A stretch of DNA of 7,590 nucleotides from Halovenus sp. (lineage in GTDB: Archaea; Halobacteriota; Halobacteria; Halobacteriales; Haloarculaceae), in NCBI GenBank assembly GCA_003551265.1, contig PUMG01000117.1:1-7590 (forward strand), given 5' to 3'. The notes beneath the pieces were generated by a model that did not search any database, was not told the origin of the DNA, and saw only the letters and a list, made by a program, of their open reading frames with translations. Positions 5,266 through 7,590 of this stretch are shown here, piece after piece (positions within the stretch are counted from its first letter, which is position 1; each line of letters opens with the position of its first letter). The translations under genes and the position numbers were made by a program.

Positions 5266-5271
5266 TAGTAT
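5266..5271 (-). promoter_or_regulatory. TATA-like box for gcvH
   Basis: Reads ATACTA on the minus strand, with its far edge 25 bases upstream of the gcvH start codon. The spacing fits a leaderless haloarchaeal mRNA. Confidence 0.4.
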
Positions 5272-5367
5272 GTGCGTTCTTCGGTTCGTCCTCACAGTCC
5301 ACCGCCAGCATCCACGAGTGAAGCGAGTGGTTCCCCGACGGCCAGGACCGTAGGGACGATCAGTCGG

Positions 5368-5433
5368 CTTTTTGGTGCAGATTTTTGCAAGTGGTTCGAG
5401 TGAGCGAAGTGAACGAGGACCCGCAGCAAAAAG
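5368..5433. repeat. Palindromic intergenic element between gcvH and mobA
   Basis: TTTTTGC (5382-5388) and GCAAAAA (5426-5432) are exact inverted arms. A second upstream CTTTTTG (5368-5374) can also pair with CAAAAAG (5427-5433). The interior contains GTTC (5394-5397) and GAAC (5411-5414) flanking GAGTGAGCGAAGT. A related GAGTGAAGCGAGTGG lies nearby at about 5314-5328. From memory, T-run/GAGTGAGCGAAG/A-run palindromes recur between genes in haloarchaea, so this may be one copy of a dispersed element or a bidirectional terminator-like structure; no copy number can be given from one window. Confidence 0.45.
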
Positions 5434-5453
5434 GTGCGTTGACAGGAAGCGTT

Positions 5454-5461
5454 TTTGAATA
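5454..5461 (+). promoter_or_regulatory. TATA-like box for mobA
   Basis: TTTGAATA, centred about 25 bases upstream of ATG 5482, predicts a leaderless mobA mRNA and supports that start over the in-frame ATG at 5455, which lies inside this box. The box overlaps the left arm of a perfect palindrome. Confidence 0.5.
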
Positions 5462-5474
5462 CGCCCGTATTCAA
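5455..5474. repeat. Perfect 9+2+9 palindrome in the mobA promoter (candidate operator)
   Basis: TTGAATACG (5455-5463) and CGTATTCAA (5466-5474) are exact reverse complements with a CC centre. The palindrome covers the TATA-like box and the DNA up to a few bases before the expected transcription start. A protein bound here should block TBP/TFB or polymerase. The sequence does not match the bacterial ModE site as I know it. Confidence 0.5.
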
Positions 5475-5481
5475 GCCACAT

Positions 5482-6108
5482 ATGCGCAGTGGCGTGGTTC
5501 TCGCCGGTGGTCGTTCGACCCGTTTCGGAGAGCGTGACAAGGCTGTGGCCGACCTCGCTGGGACGCCAATGAGTCGCCGGGTTGCAGACCGTCTCTCCGA
5601 TGTTGTCGACGAACTGGTGGTGAACTGTCGACCCGATCAAACTGAGGTGATTCGAGCGGCGATGAGTGGATATCCTCTCGAAGTTGCGTACGCTGAGGAC
5701 GACGTTCCGGACCTGGGTCCAGTCGCTGGCATCCGGAACGGACTCGACAGCGCGAGCGGACGTGCAGCGTTCGTCGTCGCCTGCGACATGCCCTTTGTTG
5801 ACCCCGCGCTGGCATCGTTTCTGTTCGAGCGTCTCGATGAGACAGAGGCCGACGCCGTCGTCCCGCGTCTCGAATCAGGCTGGTTCCAGACGACACAGGC
5901 AGTCTACCGAGTCGAACCGATGGTACGAGCGTGTGAAATTGCACTCGAAACCGACAACCCACGGATTCTCGCACCACTCGACGAACTCGACGTCGCCGTC
6001 GTCGAGGAAGCCGAACTGACTGACGTGACGACGCTCGAAAGCTTCGAGAACATCAACACCCGCGAAGAGTTCGAGCGTGCTGCAAGGCGACTGAACGCAA
6101 CTGACTGA
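5482..6108 (+). CDS. mobA: Molybdenum cofactor guanylyltransferase
   Basis: This 208-residue cytoplasmic enzyme transfers GMP from GTP to molybdopterin cofactor, forming the guanine dinucleotide form used by DMSO-reductase-family enzymes such as nitrate or DMSO reductases. The N-terminal nucleotide-binding signature GVVLAGGRSTRFGERDKA (residues 4-21) is intact. DLGPVAGI (77-84) and the metal-binding VVACDMPFVD (98-107, Asp102) follow, and ESFENINTREEFE near the C-terminus matches the family's NINT motif. Length is normal. ATG 5482 is set by the TATA-like box at 5454-5461 and by homology starting right after it. A perfect palindrome overlaps the promoter. Other NTP-transferases share the N-terminal motif, but the NINT ending favours MobA. 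No other molybdopterin gene is in the window. Confidence 0.9.
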   Translation: MRSGVVLAGGRSTRFGERDKAVADLAGTPMSRRVADRLSDVVDELVVNCRPDQTEVIRAAMSGYPLEVAYAEDDVPDLGPVAGIRNGLDSASGRAAFVVACDMPFVDPALASFLFERLDETEADAVVPRLESGWFQTTQAVYRVEPMVRACEIALETDNPRILAPLDELDVAVVEEAELTDVTTLESFENINTREEFERAARRLNATD

Positions 6109-6133
6109 AAAAGTCAACAGAGACTGTCAGTTG
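6098..6133. terminator. Shared inverted repeat and A/T tract between convergent genes
   Basis: CAACTGAC (6098-6105) and GTCAGTTG (6126-6133) are exact inverted arms with a 20-base spacer and include or touch both stop codons. The spacer contains AAAAA (6108-6112), which reads as U5 in the minus-strand transcript about 15 bases after the acyltransferase stop, and a small GACT/AGTC hairpin around it. Likely a bidirectional termination region, better for the minus strand. Confidence 0.5.
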
Positions 6134-7035
6134 TCGGGAGGCGAAAGGTCCCGTTCGAACTCGTCGAAGATGTCGAGGTCCTCGGGGAGGTCGTACTCGA
6201 TGCGGCGCTGTTCGCGGCGGTCGACGTTTGCTTCCTCGAGCGGTGTTGCCACGGACTCCCACCCCGGTTTGATGGCGATGGATTTGGCAGGCGTTCCGGC
6301 AGCGATGTGGTGGGCCGGGAGGTCGCGTTGCAGGATGGACTTGGCCGCCAGAATCGAGTTTCGCCCGACGTGGACGCCAGCCCGGACCATCGAGTCGAAC
6401 GTAATTCTGACATCGTCCTCGATGATGGTGTGGTAGTTACTGACTTCGGTCTGGTCGACAACGTCGTGGTCGTGGCTGTAGACGTGTGCGTTGTCGGATA
6501 TCGAGACGCGGTCACCGATAGTCAACTTTCCACGGTCGTCGAGGTGGACGTCGTCGTGGACGACCACGTTGTCACCGAGGGAGATGTTGTGGCCGTAGGT
6601 CATCGTGATACCCTTGAAGAAGCGACAGTTCTCTCCGCAGTCGTCGAAGAGGTGTGACGCGAGCATCGACCGAAACTCGAGTGCGAAATCCACGTTGTCG
6701 GCCATGGGAGTTGCATCGAACTGTCGCCAGAGCCACTGGAGATGTTTCGAGCGCTGGAACTCGTCGTCCTGTACTTCGAGTTCGGCGTAGTACTCACTTT
6801 CGAGCGTCGCGTTGCAGGGGTCGTAGCTCTGGAGTCGAACGCGCGCGGCGGGAGAGACGTCACCACCCGAGCGCCACCGCTCGTACGCCTCGCGATCGCC
6901 GTGTAAGTCCACGAGAACGTCCTCGACCACCGAACAGGTGTCCTCGTCGCTCGCCAACCGTCGGTCGACCTCGTCGACGAACTCTCGAAGGCTCTCTGCC
7001 ATCTCTGCTGGCAGCGAGACGTGACGTTTGGTCAT
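6127..7035 (-). CDS. Hexapeptide-repeat (left-handed beta-helix) acyltransferase
   Basis: The product has 302 residues. Residues about 135-255 form a left-handed beta-helix: SLGDNVVVHDDVHLDDRG, LTIGDRVSISDNAHVYS, then IIEDDVRITFDSMVRAGV and VGRNSILAAKSIL, ending in AAGTPAKSI, the usual C-terminal mark of maltose/galactoside O-acetyltransferase-like enzymes. YSHDHDVVD (His188, His190) sits where the catalytic His of this family lies. The N-terminal 130 or so residues are acidic, mostly helical and not typical of short acetyltransferases; they may be a halophile-specific cap. After the helix come about 45 acidic residues. Likely transfers an acyl group from a CoA donor to a sugar or cell-surface component; the acceptor is unknown. 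A TATA-like CTATGA (minus strand, about 7058-7063) predicts a leaderless mRNA. Confidence 0.88.
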   Translation of the reverse strand: MTKRHVSLPAEMAESLREFVDEVDRRLASDEDTCSVVEDVLVDLHGDREAYERWRSGGDVSPAARVRLQSYDPCNATLESEYYAELEVQDDEFQRSKHLQWLWRQFDATPMADNVDFALEFRSMLASHLFDDCGENCRFFKGITMTYGHNISLGDNVVVHDDVHLDDRGKLTIGDRVSISDNAHVYSHDHDVVDQTEVSNYHTIIEDDVRITFDSMVRAGVHVGRNSILAAKSILQRDLPAHHIAAGTPAKSIAIKPGWESVATPLEEANVDRREQRRIEYDLPEDLDIFDEFERDLSPPDN

Positions 7036-7037
7036 AC

Positions 7038-7050
7038 CAGCCTTTGGCTG
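7038..7050. repeat. Inverted repeat directly upstream of the acyltransferase start
   Basis: CAGCC (7038-7042) and GGCTG (7046-7050) are exact reverse complements around TTT, ending two bases from the start codon and lying between TATA-like box and start. It could be a small operator or a 5' hairpin if the mRNA has a short leader. Short arms make this weak. Confidence 0.25.
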
Positions 7051-7057
7051 TCAGGAC

Positions 7058-7063
7058 TCATAG
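7058..7063 (-). promoter_or_regulatory. TATA-like box for the acyltransferase gene
   Basis: Reads CTATGA on the minus strand, 23-28 bases upstream of the ATG at 7035. The spacing fits a leaderless transcript; the sequence is only a moderate TATA match. Confidence 0.3.
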
Positions 7064-7180
7064 TGGTTTTCGTTGCGGAGAGCAAGACCACGACGCGAGC
7101 AACGGAGAGGCTTCGGGGTTCTGGTGGCAAAAGAGCGATGCTGGGAAAGTGACTTGCCACCGAAGAACGTACACACGCCC

Positions 7181-7396
7181 ATGGCGCGTGAATCGTGTGA
7201 CGGCTGTGGTAAAGGAGTGACCATCGGCGGGGCGGTCGCCAACCTCTGGAAGTTCGACCAGCAATCGACCGGCGGACTCGAACTCGAACTGGCCGACGGA
7301 ACTGAACACTTTCTCTGTCACGACTGTATCGACGACCTGCCCGACGACCGCGACGTGACTGCCGAGGACGTCGAAGCGCTTTCGAAAGAACGGTAG
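7181..7396 (+). CDS. Small zinc-ribbon (CxxC-CxxC) protein
   Basis: From ATG 7181 the product has 71 residues. CDGCG (Cys6, Cys9) and CHDCI (Cys46, Cys49) make two CxxC knuckles about 36 residues apart, expected to bind one zinc. Between them is a beta-rich GGAVANLWKF and LELELADGTEHFL, and after them an acidic helix (VTAEDVEALSKER). Such one-domain zinc proteins are abundant in haloarchaea and mostly uncharacterised; partner and target are unknown. The frame extends upstream to 7073, but that part is Arg-rich and lies in the divergent promoter region, so it is left out. No Shine-Dalgarno site precedes the ATG. The gene converges on the gamma-glutamyltransferase gene, 24 bases away. Confidence 0.78.
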   Translation: MARESCDGCGKGVTIGGAVANLWKFDQQSTGGLELELADGTEHFLCHDCIDDLPDDRDVTAEDVEALSKER

Positions 7397-7420
7397 TCTG
7401 TCGTCGTATCCTGCTCGACT

Positions 7421-7590
7421 CTAGAATCCTGCGACCTGTCCGTCTTTCCGTGGCTCGGTCGCACCCGAGAGCGTCCCGTTCTGGTTTCGGACGGCCTGTG
7501 CGCCACCGAACAGTCCGGGGGAGAGAACTCTGACGTCGTGGCCTCTGCGAGCGAGTTTCGACGCCACGCCCGGATACATCCGCTCTTCGA
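7421..7590 (-). CDS. ggt: Gamma-glutamyltransferase, C-terminal end (5' part outside window)
   Basis: The minus-strand frame ending in TAG (7421-7423) is open to the window edge and gives 55 residues. KLARRGHDVRVLSPGLFGGA, then QAVRNQNGTLSGATEPRKDG and QVAGF match the last part of the small subunit of gamma-glutamyltransferases, where GG-A-Q-A-I, a G-A-D/E-PRKDG segment and a short hydrophobic end are typical. The enzyme cleaves and transfers the gamma-glutamyl group of glutathione-like compounds; haloarchaea use gamma-glutamylcysteine as main thiol, so that is a plausible substrate (inference). The catalytic Thr that starts the small subunit lies outside the window. The ORF is easy to miss because only the tail is present and another frame on the same strand is also open. 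Confidence 0.85.
   Translation of the reverse strand, partial: EERMYPGVASKLARRGHDVRVLSPGLFGGAQAVRNQNGTLSGATEPRKDGQVAGF

Noticed and set aside
5391..5425. tRNA fragment suggested by GGTTCGAG
   Set aside because: No acceptor, D or anticodon arms fit around it; the stretch is better explained as the interior of the palindromic element.
5140..5977. Long minus-strand frames across gcvH, the intergenic region and mobA
   Set aside because: Basic, low-complexity products; gcvH and mobA have clear family motifs in their own frames.
7073..7180. N-terminal extension of the zinc-ribbon gene
   Set aside because: Arg-rich residues unlike acidic haloarchaeal proteins, and the DNA is the divergent promoter region of the acyltransferase.

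Overview
The window looks like chromosomal DNA of a haloarchaeon (class Halobacteria). The evidence is the very acidic, Asp/Glu-rich proteins, high GC at third codon positions, TATA-like boxes about 25-28 bases upstream of start codons with little or no 5' leader, an archaeal-type tryptophanyl-tRNA synthetase, and small CxxC zinc proteins. No insertion sequence, CRISPR array, tRNA or rRNA was seen. Genus cannot be fixed from the sequence alone.

Layout. 1-471: 3' part of an alpha/beta-hydrolase (+). 561-1046: thioredoxin-fold redoxin/peroxiredoxin-like protein (+), convergent with a four-helix membrane protein (1052-1501, -). 1612-1797: 61-residue two-helix membrane protein (+). 1811-3220: tryptophanyl-tRNA synthetase gene (2036-3220) behind a roughly 195-base leader. 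The leader starts with a 22-codon ORF (1840-1908) carrying Trp-Arg-Trp and can form mutually exclusive RNA pairings. 3304-3638: small unit with a 19-base palindrome, TATA box, Shine-Dalgarno site, 53-codon ORF and terminator-like hairpin. 3742-4002: conserved-looking small protein of unknown function. 4129-4860: membrane-anchored surface protein of unknown function (+), meeting gcvH (4863-5246, -) tail to tail with a 2-base gap. 5247-5481: divergent intergenic region with a palindromic repeat and a perfect 9+9 palindrome in the mobA promoter. 5482-6108: mobA (+), convergent with a hexapeptide-repeat acyltransferase (6127-7035, -) over a shared inverted repeat. 7181-7396: zinc-ribbon mini-protein (+). 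7421-7590: C-terminus of a gamma-glutamyltransferase (-).

Most genes are single, individually promoted housekeeping or conserved-hypothetical units, and no large operon is visible. The most interesting element is the trpS leader. A Trp-rich mini-ORF on an apparently leaderless transcript, a 16-pair long-range complementarity (one G-U) that begins at its second Trp codon, a competing hairpin just before trpS, and a synthetase with no tryptophan residue together resemble ribosome-mediated attenuation. That mechanism is well known in bacteria; I know of no described archaeal case. The mechanism here is inference; the ORF, the complementarities and the Trp-free enzyme are read directly.
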